Positions 43,215-54,357 of a stretch of 64,000 nt of DNA are shown in pieces. This stretch comes from Seminavis robusta. Taxonomy: Eukaryota; Bacillariophyta; Bacillariophyceae; Naviculales; Naviculaceae. Numbering within the stretch: the first letter of the stretch is position 1; every line of letters starts with the position of its first letter. The stretch lies in the NCBI GenBank assembly GCA_903772945.1, contig CAICTM010000451.1, positions 1-64,000 on the forward strand. The letters run 5' to 3'. Both the position numbers and the translations under genes were made by a program. Below the pieces are notes generated by a model. It saw only the letters and a list, made by a program, of their open reading frames with translations, did no database searches and was not told the DNA's origin.

Positions 43215-44808
43215 TCACGACGACAAAGCTTGCAGTTTGTTCTTCTCCGATGTTGTCAGTGCCGTCATGTTGAGATCTGGAACCACATCAATCAGCTCGG
43301 CAGGTTGCCAACACGACACCAAACATAGCCACAGTTCCAACGTCAACCCCATCACGTAAGCGACGAATCCCGCAAATCCACCCAACTTGCCATAGCATGC
43401 CAACCGATCCCATAGCGATCGTCGTTCTCCCCGGAGGCTGATTTCATCGTACACTGCCACGGTCTGTTCTGCCACCCAATGCCAGGAATACATTTGTTTG
43501 AGTCGTTCATGATTGTGCCAAGGATCCACGGCCGCTTGTTTTGCCACGGCCAGCTTGACATGCTCTACAATAGCAGGAACGTTGGGTTGTGGCAACAAGA
43601 CCATGTCGTGTGGCAACACTTCTGGGACACCACCCACTCGTGTCGACACTACGAGCAATCCACAGCAGGCCGCTTCCAAAATGGCTATGCAAAACGATTC
43701 CGTCAAGGAACAATTGAGAAAAATGTGTCCTCGTACCAAGACGCTTCGGACTTGTGCATGTGGCACACCACCCAAAAATTCGACTCGATCCTGCAGTCGT
43801 TCTCGTTCTACCATTTCTTTGAGATCCAGTAGTTTATTGCCGTCTCCTGCAATGATGAAATCGACTTGTTCCAGTTCTTGACAAACACGGGGGATGGTTC
43901 CCACCAACAGATCAATGCCTTTTCGAAAGACTAATCGAGATACGACAACAACTTTGATGCTGAAAATAGAAAAACACACATACATCAGCAAACGCTCTTC
44001 AAGGGGACTTTTAAAAAACCCAAAAGAACATGCATGCCATTTTGCTTACCGATCTTTGCTTCGTTGTGAAGGATCTGGTGTGAATTTTGCAGGATCTACG
44101 GCATTTGGTATGACAGTCACCCTCTTGGGATCCAAATGGGCCCGAAGAATTAGGTTGTCTCGGCAAGTATGGCTCACACAAATGGCGGCATCGACAGTAG
44201 AAAGACTTGTTTGTAGCACCTGTTGGTCCATAAAAGAAATTGGTTGGATGGTAAGGAAAGTGAAAATAGCTAGATACACACAAAAAAAACTGGATTTCCA
44301 ATTGATGAAAACTTACCCTGTTCAGGATAACGGAAGCGACATCATTGAATCCAAACAAGCTGTGATCGGTATAAACCGTGGCCAGTCCCATGGCGGATCC
44401 ATAGGCGACACTTTCATTGGCCAGCACACTGGTAGCCTGATGCGCATGCACAATTTGAATTTGTTCTCGCAGCAAAATCCATCTTATCACGGGTAGCGTG
44501 GCGGTAAAGGAAGGCATGGCATCTTGATCCGTCATGGGGATAATCGGACAATAATACACCTTGAGCAAGTTTGTCGCGGGCCCCATATACCGTACCCCCG
44601 TGCGATTGCCATAGGCGTGGGTAATCAAAATCACCTTGTGGCCTTGACGGATCAAATGTTGAGATAAACTCCAAATATGCATTTCTACCCCACCGAAACG
44701 GGGGTAGAAAAAGTCACAGACAAAGGCTATTCGATACCGTCCATCCTTGATCGTCGCAGTAATATCATTATCATCTTGATTTTCATTTCTCTGCCGCTTG
44801 TTTCCCAT
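43215..44808 (-). CDS. PIGA: PIG-A, catalytic subunit of GPI GlcNAc-transferase, 468 residues, three exons
   Basis: Minus-strand exons 44808-44317, 44219-44050 and 43959-43215 keep phase (introns of 97 and 90 bases). Start: IAFVCDFFYPRFGGVEMHI, then QGHKVILITHAYGNRTGVRY and VHAHQATS, the donor-site region of GT4 glycosyltransferases. VYTDHSLFGF and VIPNAVDPAKF follow, then KVVVVSRLVFRKGIDLL and the E-x7-E motif in TESFCIAILEAA. One C-terminal membrane span (FAGFVAYVMGLTLELWLCL) anchors it in the ER. With its partners it moves GlcNAc from UDP-GlcNAc to phosphatidylinositol, the first step of GPI anchor synthesis. Identity is strong along the full length. Confidence 0.95.
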
Positions 44809-45575
44809 GGCCAGATAAAGAAGAAGACGGGCCCACAGAGGAAGAAGGGCTTGATGCCTGGATGCTACACAAAGATCCTGAAGGTACGCACTTCCAAAGG
44901 ATCCTGGCTAAATTTTTCAGCAACACCTACTAGCTAGATTAGCTAGCTGTCGCTTCTCAAAAGAAAGCTAAATCTATATAGCTAGCTATCGTAACACAAA
45001 GCTGATGTGTTGTTAGATTGTTGTTGTCATCCTCTTCCTCTTGTTGTTGGCGTTCTGATTTCGAGTTGCACGTTTTTCTTTTTTGCCTCTGACACCGGAC
45101 TTTCCCATTCACGGCTATAAAAATCGCTGGATTGAACAAAGATATCGCAGGACTCATTCGAAACATGAACTGCGAAGTACGTGTTCAAAAAAAGAGATAA
45201 GTGCGAGTACGTGTTCACTGGAAGGAACGAGACCAGGAAAAGCCTCCAATGCAATGCGGCTCTTGGACAAAGACGGACAGAAGCACTGAATGAAAGATAG
45301 ATAGGTAGTACGCACGTTACCATACCGATGGTATCAATGCTACGAAAAAGCGCTTGCTTTAGAATATCCTTGTTGTCAGAGGCAGACGATCGACTGTGAT
45401 GCTGCGAGTGAGAATCTTGCCTTGGATGTGGCAAGCCCAGCAGTCATCCTTTGGCTGATGATGATTGGAACGTACGCACTCGGGCAGCCCCGAAAAGAAA
45501 AAGGAAATGGTTTGACACCCTTGGTAATATCGGTCACAATTTGTTCTACCAGGAAAAAATAATCAACTAATCAAA
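44809..45575. promoter_or_regulatory. intergenic between divergent genes
   Basis: CTAG words at 44928-44988 and a small imperfect tandem of a GTACGTGTTCA word at 45178-45218. Open frames here are chance. Confidence 0.45.
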
Positions 45576-46100
45576 ATGGTAAGGAGATCTATTCTCTAAT
45601 GACTCGGCTTGTCTTTGATGTATTGGTGGTTCCTGTGATCACGATTCTATTGCTTGCTTCATTCATTGCTGACCTCTCTTCGTTCTCCCTTTTGTGATTT
45701 CTTGCCCCATCAGTTCAAGACTCTCGTTGCCACCCTTGCCCTTGTTGGCTCTGTTTCGGCCTTTGCCCCCCAACCCATGGGAGCCCGTGTCACCACCGCC
45801 ATGTTCGACACCTACGGAAAGTACAACGAAAAGCTCTGGGACAATGATGCCAAGAAGGACATCTACGCTGTCTGGGACCCCAGTGCCCCACGCAGCCCAG
45901 AGAACTTCAACCCCTTCGAGACCTTCGATGGAAACTCACCCGATGCCTCTGGCCGATACCCCGGTGAACCTTTCTACAAGGACCCCATGCGTGGAGATGT
46001 TAGCTTCCAACAAATGATGGACGAACGTGCCGAAATCGAGGAACGTCTCGCCAACCCCAAGGCCGGAGACAAGCCCGGATGCCCTGGATGCCGAAACTAA
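45576..46100 (+). CDS. small plastid-targeted protein, 129 residues; intron directly after the ATG
   Basis: The first exon supplies only the start codon (45576-45578). A 135-base GT-AG intron follows, and exon two is 45714-46100. The joined start is MFKTLVATLALVGSVSAFAPQP, a signal peptide with the diatom plastid motif around SAFAP. The mature part is about 110 residues, acidic and soluble: TYGKYNEKLWDNDAKKDIY, then SFQQMMDERAEIEERLANP and a Cys pair near the end (CPGC). Codon use is strongly biased (GCC, ACC, AAG, TAC), a mark of high expression. The family is not recognised; a small stromal or thylakoid-associated subunit would fit. Confidence 0.75.
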
Positions 46101-46330
46101 ATTCATTCATTGATTTGTTCAACAGAAATCTTTTGATGGGTCGAACGAACAAACAATGGATGGATGATCTGTGATTTTGGAGCTTGGGTCGCAGTGAAAG
46201 CTTACGAGGGTTGAAGAAAGTTTCACAAAGGCGACAAGTCAAAATCACATGCAGCAAGCAAGGTCAAGATTTCAGAATGCACTCTTTTTCACATTCATAG
46301 AACATGAGACGCACTATTTAATAGCATGAC
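46101..46330. other. 3' flank, no gene seen
   Basis: AT-rich spacer after the plastid protein gene, without repeats or coding signal. Confidence 0.4.
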
Positions 46331-46799
46331 AATTACTTATACCACATACTGTTTCTTTGACAACAACAACAGCTCTCAGCAACAACACCAGCTCTCAGTG
46401 GTTCAAAGCTGCCCTGCAGCCATTTCGGAACAAGCAGTGCACATAATGATATGGACGATGGCACTTCGGTGCTCGCATGGATAGGGAAGTGCGCTGAGGT
46501 TGCCTCAAGAGCTTTGCAATGCAAAACGATGCTGCGGCCCTCTGGCGAGCTTGCTTGGTGGATACTTTTCGGTTTTGTCAGTTTCTGGACCATTGACTGT
46601 TTTCGTCGAACCCTCGGTTCCCTCCAAGCCTCTTCAGGAGCCCAGAGGGCTGGGAGGTACATCTCCATCCCGAGCGAGATTTCCTTCAGTGCAGCAACAG
46701 CAGCTCCGCACGCAGTCCCAAGTTGCACGACCGCTTCCTGTCAAAGGATGAAGATTCAACGCTCGAGAATCGCGCCTATCTCTGTTGCTCTGGGCTGGA

Positions 46800-46935
46800 C
46801 TTCAGAATGTGTTCATAGCAACCATTTGGGACAGCCGATCCCAAGAAGACAGAGAGCAGCTGTTCCACCATGGCTCGGTCCGCTTCTTTTCTGGGATTCG
46901 GTCATGGCCGTTTCCATCCAATCCCTCTTGCTCTT
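46800..46935 (-). pseudogene. decayed fragment of the neighbouring EamA transporter gene
   Basis: About 46830-46920 matches 47975-48065 inside the transporter gene, in the same direction. Shared words include CAGCCGATCCCA, AGACAG-GAGCAG and GGTCATGGCCG, with about three quarters of bases alike. Only this short part is recognisable, so it is a partial and old tandem copy. The plus-strand open frame over it (46451-47059) is chance. Confidence 0.55.
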
Positions 46936-47305
46936 GGCACCTGCTTTGATTGCAGTGTGCAACTTCGTGAAGTGTCACCTTTGCGCGACCTGCTTGGGCC
47001 CAACCTGTTTCGTCCATCAGGCCAAAAAAGGTATTGCAAAATCTATCTCTCTAGGTTAGGTAGTTCTTTTGGTTATGTATGAAAGTCCTCTGTTTCGGCT
47101 CTCAACTTGGCCTCAGGGACGGTTTTGTGTAAGGCATGTAATACGTACTGCAGCTTGATGCTGTTTGTTTTGGTCAAGATCCTGATGGATCGAAAAAGTC
47201 TGTCATTATGTACTGTACCTGGTAGTGACACCGTCGCATGTCTCTCGTTTGCAGCGTTCCAGGTTCGGTCAATCTATTGATTGCTGGGCTTGCTGCAGAG
47301 TTTTG

Positions 47306-48967
47306 TTATGGAACAATATCTTCAATGGTTGCTACGACCCCTGCTAGTGTAGTTGCTACTGTAGACTTTAGGGAAAACTTTGTCAAGGGATCGGTTGGCA
47401 ACAGGTTTTGGTTGGATGTGGTTGCAACAGTGGGGGCAACGGATGGAAACAACGTTGCAGTGCTGTCATCAGCACTGAGCTCAAGCGGTTGCTCCAGGTT
47501 GATCATCATCGTGACGTCTTTGTTGTCACTGTCTGCCGACTCCTTTTTGTCTGGTTGTCCTGGCAGGAAGGATATCATCCCATCGAGCCCCAAGTTGGAA
47601 AAGACACACCCAAACAAGATCATAACGGCCCCAGCAGCCGCATTCAAGCCCAATGTCTCTCCCATGACGACGCAGGCAAAGGCAGTACCCCAGAGCGGTT
47701 CTGTACTGAAAATGAGCGTTGTTTCGGCTGCGCTCAGAGTCTTGAGAGCCACCGTTTCCATGTAGATTGTAAGAGCTGGGTTTTAGAGGAAGGGAACAGT
47801 GAGCGGCCACCAAAAGATAGATAGATGAGCGTGACACACCCACTTAATTTGCCTGCACTTACCGGTTGTCACGACCCCCGTCCAAAAGAGTGCTCCCAGA
47901 ATGGCTGGATCTGTCACCCAAGAAACCAACTGTTCCATGGGAGGAATGGTGGTAGGATCCGAGAATGTATTAGTGGCGAGCATGTACCCAGCCGATCCCA
48001 GAAAGACAGCGAGCAGTTGTGCTGCAGTGGCTCGATCTGCTTCTTCGGGGAACTTGGTCATGGCCGCTTCCATGCGCCAAAAGCCAATTCCAAAGGCCAA
48101 CGGTTGTATCAAGGAAGCAATGTCTCCTGCTTCCAGCCCCGTATTGGCTCCAATTCCTCCTTCTAGCTCCAAGAATGCCACACCCACCACCGCCAAGAGC
48201 GCTCCAATCACTTGCCGTGAAAGCAGTGTCTTGCCAGCCAGGTAGTCAATAATGGGTACCGTTACGACCGCCAAGGAACACAAAAAGGCGGATTTCGATG
48301 CCGAAGTGGTTTCCAACCCTACTGCCTGTGCGACATAGCCAATCGCGTTCCACATGCCCACTTCCAAGCCTCCCATGGCGGCTCGAAACTCGGTTCCCGA
48401 GGGATCAAAGAGTTTTTGCAAATAACTACTGCTACTACTCTGGTCGTCATGGTCATCGACCGAAAGCAACCAGGGCAATGTCGCCAGTGCTGCCATTCCA
48501 AACCGCAGAGTCGATGAGAGACCCACGGACATGCCCGTTTCTCCCAAAATCTTGACCAGTGAAAAGTTGGTCCCATAGAGTGCCGCAGATCCCAGCAGTA
48601 ACAGCCGTGCCTTGGCGACATCGGACATGGGTTGTTTTTCTGCTGTTGTTGTTGTCGTTGTTTCTTGGACAAACGACAGTTCCTCATCATCATCTCGTAT
48701 CCGTGGAGCTTTTCCGAGTGGCAACGGTTCTTCGTCGGGCCATAATACAGTCCGCTCCTCCAAGGGAGCAATGTGGTGCCATTCCGTCACCCAAGGTGGC
48801 AAGGCAACGTCCGTAGTATTGGATTGATAGTTCAAAAATGTCGTCTGGAGGCGGTCGTTGGAAAAGAACGGGAGATGTCTCTTGCCAAGGGCTGCTCGTC
48901 GCGAGGAAAAGGCTTCACAAGAAGACACTGCCAACAGCACGGAGAGATGCAACGGCAATCGGACCAT
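47306..48967 (-). CDS. EamA/DMT-family transporter, plastid-type, 524 residues, two exons
   Basis: Minus-strand exons 48967-47863 and 47775-47306 join in phase (87-base intron). The N-terminus is a signal peptide followed by CEAFSSRRAALGKR, like the diatom plastid entry motif at AF. Then come an acidic linker with a Thr run and two EamA halves of about five spans each: ARLLLLGSAALYGTNFSLVK, SAFLCSLAVVTVPIIDYLAG, VIGALLAVVGVAFLELEGG and, after the splice, LSAAETTLIFSTEPLWGTAF. The C-terminal 110 residues are soluble. The family moves small metabolites; the substrate is not readable. Likely site is a plastid envelope or inner periplastid membrane. It is divergent from the next gene. Confidence 0.85.
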
Positions 48968-49699
48968 TCTCTTTCACAAGTAGACTAAGTGGATTGTCGT
49001 GAGTAGGCTACAATGACTTGGTCTTTTGGATTCTGATATATATACTTGCTGGGGAAGTTAGATCGGAGTATAGCACGAGGGTCGGTTGATGTTTGCGCTT
49101 TTGGTGGTGTGATGGGTCTTGATGTCTTGGGAAATGGCTTCCGAGACAAAATTTTGGCTTCGCGCTTCGCAACGAGAAGCAAATCGGAGTTTGCAGTTGC
49201 AAATGGCAGCGTCAATTGTGACTTCTGGCACCTGGTTGGTGGCTGAAACATGCTTCGCCAGCTGTCGCTTCGCTCCATGTCTTTTGGGTACAGTTAACGC
49301 TCGCTTATATTTATAATCTTATATTTATTCGCTCTATAATATTTATTATATCTCGAGTTCCCCCCCCCAGTCACGAGTGACCGTGAATGACGTCAGTACA
49401 CCCTTCGCAAATCTCGTAGCAGCAAAACAATCGCTCGCAATCCATCGCAAACGGTCCAATTCGACAGAGACATACGTGTAAATGCCAATGCATGCCAATG
49501 CATGCCGATGAGGTGCCGATGGGAGTTCGCTTGCCTGTCCATTCTCTGCCAGTCCGCGCAAATCTTCGTTCGTGGGGTTTTTCATGGTGTTTTCGCGAGA
49601 TTTGCGCAGAATGGCAGAGAGGAGACAAAAACAATTCTCTGAGCAACAAAACAAGTGCAAGCAAACCATAACAATTCCTCCAATCCGACCTAGACCAAC
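48968..49699. promoter_or_regulatory. shared upstream region with a CRE-like site
   Basis: Between divergent genes. AT-rich TTATATTTAT words at 49308-49350 and a C run at 49363-49370. A direct repeat of CAATGCATGC lies at 49490-49505. The CRE-like site is listed separately. Confidence 0.4.
49388..49395. promoter_or_regulatory. CRE-like palindrome TGACGTCA
   Basis: A perfect TGACGTCA, the binding word of bZIP factors; CO2/cAMP-responsive elements of this kind are known in diatom promoters. It lies 312 bases before the 49700 gene and 421 bases before the transporter start. It can occur by chance. Confidence 0.35.
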
Positions 49700-50017
49700 A
49701 TGAACGGCGCCAACATGAACGGCGCCGATTCAACCGCAACGAAGAAGAAAGGAGCGAAGAGGGGACCGAAAGCAGGTTCAAAGAACGATGTAGCCAAGGC
49801 GAAGAACAGATCTGACTGGTACAAGGCCTGCCATTCCTTTCGTACAGAGTTCAAGCACATGCAAGCCAAGTCCGAAAGTGCCTCCAGCTTGGGTATCAAC
49901 CAAGCTGCTACTGTGCATCTTGATAGGTTTGCCAGAGCCTTGAATATGGCCAGGGCGACAAGGGCTGGCAAACGCAAACGTGATGGCACTCTCCACTCGT
50001 TCTTTACTAGTGGTTAG
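49700..50017 (+). CDS. small basic protein, 105 residues, with a PIP-box-like end
   Basis: Starts MNGANMNGADSTATKKKGAK; the first 16-base coding word is a tandem duplicate (CAACATGAACGGCGCC twice), so two start codons lie in frame 15 bases apart. A Lys-rich N-terminus is followed by a helical part (SDWYKACHSFRTEFKHMQ) and an end reading KRKRDGTLHSFF. That end resembles a PCNA-interacting motif, except that Asp stands where Gln is usual, next to a basic cluster. A nuclear, replication-linked role is possible but rests on this motif alone. No family is recognised. Confidence 0.55.
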   Translation: MNGANMNGADSTATKKKGAKRGPKAGSKNDVAKAKNRSDWYKACHSFRTEFKHMQAKSESASSLGINQAATVHLDRFARALNMARATRAGKRKRDGTLHSFFTSG

Positions 50018-50668
50018 TAGCAGTAACGCTCTATATTTAGACACACTGTTATATTTACTGGATTCCTGAATCCCCCCCTGTATATATATCTGAATGTTGA
50101 CTGTATCTTCGGGTCAACCACCACTCAAAGGTTTAAACGATTTGAAAGATGGCAGCTGCCCGATAATATTAGCTAGCAGTACCGTAATTTTGTATCAAGA
50201 GCGGAACAGAGAAGCTTCGTTCTTTTAGTTAGGGAGTGATCGCACTGCAAGCTGCGGGCACTGTTGTGGTCGCTCTTGGTGTCATTGGTCACCAACAGCT
50301 GGCTACTGCGGTAGGATGTAAAAGCCCTTTGAGAATGCGGGCTAGCTAGCTAGGGTCAACCAGCATGATGTTGCTTGACGGATAGCAGGAGGCAGAACAA
50401 TCTATCAATGGCTTCTGGTTTCCAAATCTCAAGCAAAGAATCAAACAGAACAGAGTTTTCTCTGCGATAGTTCGTACCAAACAAGCCAACATGGACCAGT
50501 TAGATTGAAGATTCTGTACATTATTTTTTAGTGCAAAAGACAAGGCGTAGCTTGCATTGGCAGTTCAATCCCAGCTTGAAAGCAAGATGATGGAGGTAGG
50601 GCTTTGGACTCTTGTCCTGAAGAACCGCGAGGCCGTTGAATTTTCTGCTGGCCTGTTACTGTACCATC
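50018..50668. other. intergenic, no gene seen
   Basis: CTAG words at 50170 and 50341. Open frames lack coding texture until the ATG at 50669. Confidence 0.4.
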
Positions 50669-51567
50669 ATGCCGTTTCGTCTTTGGCACTGCCAGGAAGG
50701 AATCGATGCCGCAGTGCGCAGGAGATGGGGGCTTATTGATGCATCAGACGATCGGGCAATTGAAACGTTGTCAACGATCCCCGGAGGAGTAAGCAAGTAT
50801 TATGAGCGAGATGAAGCCAAAAGGGACGCAAACTACAACTGTGTCAAGGTGGCTGAATGGAGAAATGCTTCAAATGAAGCTTGGTCAAAATCGAGGGGCT
50901 TTGATCGCACTCCAAATGCTCCAACGGAAAGGCCGTATCTGTGGCTTGTACCACCAAATGCTACTGCCATCAATGAGTTTGATTTGCGTCTGCATGTGTT
51001 TCGCGGTGCAACCTGTTGCACAAAATTCAGATCTCCCAACGGCATTCAAGTGCTTCCACCAGACCCCAGCACGGCAGATATCTATAAGTGTGACAAGAAG
51101 CTCTTTACAAATAATGCAGCCGTCAGGAGTAACATGGTTTTGAGTGCAGGATCTGGTATCGAGCCAGCAAAGGGCAAAGATGGCTTTGGCTCGCTCTTTG
51201 TTTTGCGGAAAAGGGACACCACTTGGATGTTTGCTCTCATTGAGAACAAACACGAAAGAACAAGATAAACACGAAAACTGTGACAAAGAAGCTCGAACTC
51301 TTAAAGAAATACCGCGGTAAGTTGTGGGAAGGTCCGAAGGAAATGAAAGCACCCAATGCGGCGAAACTGTGTTTGCCCAAGATAAAAGAGTCGGATATTG
51401 TGTGGGTCCTTCTCGCCGACAGTGGATGGGTTGATGATATCCCTCAAGAAGTCGAGAATTGGTTGAAAGAGAATCCTGATGAGTTTCTTGGCCATGTTTT
51501 GTTGACGACTTCAGAGATGTTCTTTGGGGCTAGCTTTGGAAAGGTCAGCTTATTGCAGAGATCCTAA
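50669..51567 (+). pseudogene. unrecognised gene in two frames, probably broken
   Basis: From ATG (MPFRLWHCQEGIDAAVRRRWG) one frame runs 199 codons to 51268. A second frame, open from about 51240 to 51567, carries on with similar texture: VTKKLELLKKYRGKLWEG, then DIVWVLLADSGWVDDIPQEV and FLGHVLLTTSEMFFG. The first part has DFGGSLF-like and WMFALIENK words and no signal peptide. The second part resembles the nuclease-like or restriction-like C-terminal parts of large eukaryotic effector-type families, but I cannot place it. One frame change joins the parts unless an unseen intron exists. Confidence 0.45.
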
Positions 51568-53205
51568 ATCCCCCTTCGCACTTATCGGAAGGAAGATTGT
51601 AGTTCTGTACCAGCAAGTAGCGTTGTTCCCCACATTGTTGTTTTCTTGAACGAGGCACCGAATCCGAAGGTATTTTCAGAAGATCGCTGGTTCGTTATGA
51701 TGTGAGTGGCGAAGGTGTCATTCAAGCGCATGTCATAACCTGATGAAGGAACCATAGACCAACAAACACTGCTGAGATTTCACGGAGCGTGGACGCCGGA
51801 GCCAAGATCCAGGCAAAAAAAATGATAATATCTTCTAAGCAAGGCAAGGACGGCGACGAGGTCACCAATGAGTTTGCGACTCGACTCAACTGGTCACCCC
51901 TGGTACGTAGTTGGAGACATTGCCATCATTGAGGTGCTAAACTATGAGCCTGGAAATGGCTAAGACACATGTACCGCACCTAAAAGCTTGGGGGGGGGGG
52001 GTGTCAGGAATGTGGAGAAGGGGTGCGTGAGCAGGATTTTTGAGCCCTTGTAGGCAGATCTGAATGAACCGGACAAATAAGTGCCGCTAAGGGCCTCCAC
52101 AAGGAATCTTGCGGCAGCAAGCGCTGTCCTAACCGCTTCTACTGGTTCTCCCAGTCCTAGTCCAAGCAACCACTGGAACAACCCACAACTGCAACACCAA
52201 CAGTGACTCCTGGCAGCCCCTCTGCAACACGATGGTTGAACAGAGACAACCACCGTACCATTCTCCATTCTGGTGGTGCTTGCTTGATGATAGAGGCGAG
52301 CTCAGGAGAAACTCAACTTCAATTTCCTCCGTGGAAGGCAGGCCTATTCCTCTGGAAGTAGCCACCTCATCGTAATTTTACTTGAAAGCTTCCTGGCTGG
52401 AGTCATCAGTCGTCGTCGAAGGTTCCACACCGACCCACAAGGTTCAATCTTTCGTATGCTGCTTCTGTCGTTGCTGATCCATGTATCCATGCTTCCATGC
52501 CCCCTCGGCTTCAGCGCCTACGGGAAGCAAAGAGCATAGAAGCAGTTTTCAGTTTCTGTGACTCCGGTCCCCAGTTCCGAGAAAACTTCAAGCCTTTGGG
52601 TGGGGCGTCTGAGATTCTTTATCATCGTCATCTATCCTCATCAAATCCAGGATCAGTCAGACTTTAGCTATGCGTAGCCAGCTAGCTAGCAGGCCGATTG
52701 GACTTGGAACGGCGGATCTGTTGACGAATTTTAATGAGCCAAGAATCAAGGGGCATTGCGATGCCTCTTCCATAACTCCTGATCGTGTCAGCGTTCCTTT
52801 TGAAGAGGCCTTAAAGCCAAATTGATGTCTGATGACTCTTTTCAGTCAAATGATTTAAAGGAAAGCACAGATCCTTCTTTACGCTGGCACCAAAGCTTTA
52901 CGAGAGATGCCACATACATTTTGACCACCAAAGCCTTTCTTCGGCTTTACCAGACTTGCTAGAGCCGCAAAATTTCGGAGTATGTACCGGTACCGCACCA
53001 CTCGGCTCTTCTTGGATGTTCAAGCGTTCAAGTGCCTGAGCTTGATGACTGATCGTGCGGAACCAGCTAGCTAGCGGGGTTGATCCGACCCTTCCGAGGA
53101 CCTGCCACTCCCAATGAAAGCTGCCTCACTCAACGATCTCTCACAATTTTGAGCTCTCGACCTCTTTCTATAGCTAGCCAGCCAAACCGTATCACCTTTG
53201 CAACC
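51568..53205. other. long intergenic stretch, no gene seen
   Basis: A G run at 51991-52000, CTAG words at 52675-52690 and 53066-53075, and a GGTACCG word near 52990. Open minus frames at 51960-52365 are Cys/Leu-rich without coding texture. Confidence 0.45.
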
Positions 53206-54357
53206 ATGGGCGCCAACCAATCGACCAAATCGCTTCAAGAATACACCAAGGAAGAGATCGGCAGCACAGTCGCTTCCTACGGTGCCAAATTCCAAGAATA
53301 CCAAGCCGTCATTATCGCCAATGGCATGGACGGGGGCTTTTTGACTTCCATCGAGACCGAACAAGACTTTCTGGAGACCCTGGATGATCTCGAGATTCAC
53401 CAACGGCTTCACCGCAAAAAGTTGCTGCGAGAATGGAGCAAGGCCACCGGTAATGCCATGCCTCGTAACAGCCTTCGTCACAGCGTAAGCATAGACAGTG
53501 CGGCCAGCCCCGCGCAGAGTCAAGCCCGGGAAATGATGGGTGCCATCGACGCGGAGAATGTCGCACTACGTCGGAGTCTGGAAGCGCTTCATGTGGACCA
53601 AAAACGACACTCCAGCTTGGAAAAACGAAAGGCTCCACCCAAGGACCAGGCAGTCATTGTCTTGACGGACATTGAAGAATCCACCAGTCTCTGGGAAACC
53701 AATCCCATCGTCATGCGACAGGCCTTGAACCTCCATGACAAGATTATGAGAAGTCAGATTGCGGTACACGCCGGATATGAAATCACCACCGAGGGTGATG
53801 CCTTTTCCGTGGCATTCCATGATGCCACGGATGCGCTCAACTTTGCTCTGCGCTTGCAAGAAGCCATGAACGCTGTCGCATGGGCTCCCGAGCTGCTCCG
53901 CCTTCCATGGGCCGCCGATGACGGCAAGGGTCGACGAGGACTGCGAGTACGGGTCTCCATGCACCTGGGCAGTGTCAAGCAAATGAAGGATCCTTGCTCC
54001 GATCGCATCAGCTACAGCGGGGATGCCGTGGACACGGCCAAGAGCCTGGAAAGCTTGGCCGTGGGAGGCCAAATCATTGCCAGTCTGCAAACCTGGGAAG
54101 CGGCAAACGAAGCTGAAGTGGGTGCACCACTGGTATCTCTTTTGGGGACCCATCTTGTGGCCCAAAAAAGAGACTGCACTGCAGAGCCTACATCCGTCAA
54201 CATTCTCGAGGTAGCGCCTCCTTCCTTGAACATTATTGGAAAGACCAAGGAGCAGACCAAGACGACAGCACCAGTCGCGACTAGTACGTCAAGTACCTCG
54301 ACAGATTGGCTTCGCGGCATGATCCGTGGTGTCGCTACTACGACGCGAGTTTCATAG
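53206..54357 (+). CDS. class III nucleotide cyclase with SAM-like domain and myristoylation motif, 383 residues
   Basis: The chosen ATG gives MGANQSTKSL, a strong N-myristoylation signal (G2, S6). An upstream in-frame ATG would hide it. Residues 12-80 are SAM-like (TKEEIGSTVASYGAKFQEYQ, then FLETLDDLEIHQRLHRKKLL). After a short helical linker, residues 148-330 form a class III cyclase domain. Metal-site acids are D155 (IVLTDIEEST) and D198 (TTEGDAFSVAF), spaced as in known enzymes, followed by GLRVRVSMHLG. It would make cAMP or cGMP at the inner face of a membrane; the substrate is not decided by visible residues. The end is Thr/Ser-rich. No membrane span, no intron. Confidence 0.82.
   Translation: MGANQSTKSLQEYTKEEIGSTVASYGAKFQEYQAVIIANGMDGGFLTSIETEQDFLETLDDLEIHQRLHRKKLLREWSKATGNAMPRNSLRHSVSIDSAASPAQSQAREMMGAIDAENVALRRSLEALHVDQKRHSSLEKRKAPPKDQAVIVLTDIEESTSLWETNPIVMRQALNLHDKIMRSQIAVHAGYEITTEGDAFSVAFHDATDALNFALRLQEAMNAVAWAPELLRLPWAADDGKGRRGLRVRVSMHLGSVKQMKDPCSDRISYSGDAVDTAKSLESLAVGGQIIASLQTWEAANEAEVGAPLVSLLGTHLVAQKRDCTAEPTSVNILEVAPPSLNIIGKTKEQTKTTAPVATSTSSTSTDWLRGMIRGVATTTRVS

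Noticed and set aside
45027-45434. Minus frame of 135 codons upstream of the plastid gene
   Set aside because: Poor coding texture, no motifs, within the promoter of a well-supported gene.
46451-47059. 202-codon plus frame with hydrophobic words
   Set aside because: Overlies the decayed transporter fragment on the other strand and has no family likeness.
47238-47765. Plus-strand frame over the transporter 3' exon
   Set aside because: Antisense shadow of the EamA domain, and the 47408-47824 frame likewise.
53080-53205. Upstream in-frame ATG of the cyclase gene
   Set aside because: It would add 42 residues without coding texture and bury the MGANQS myristoylation start.
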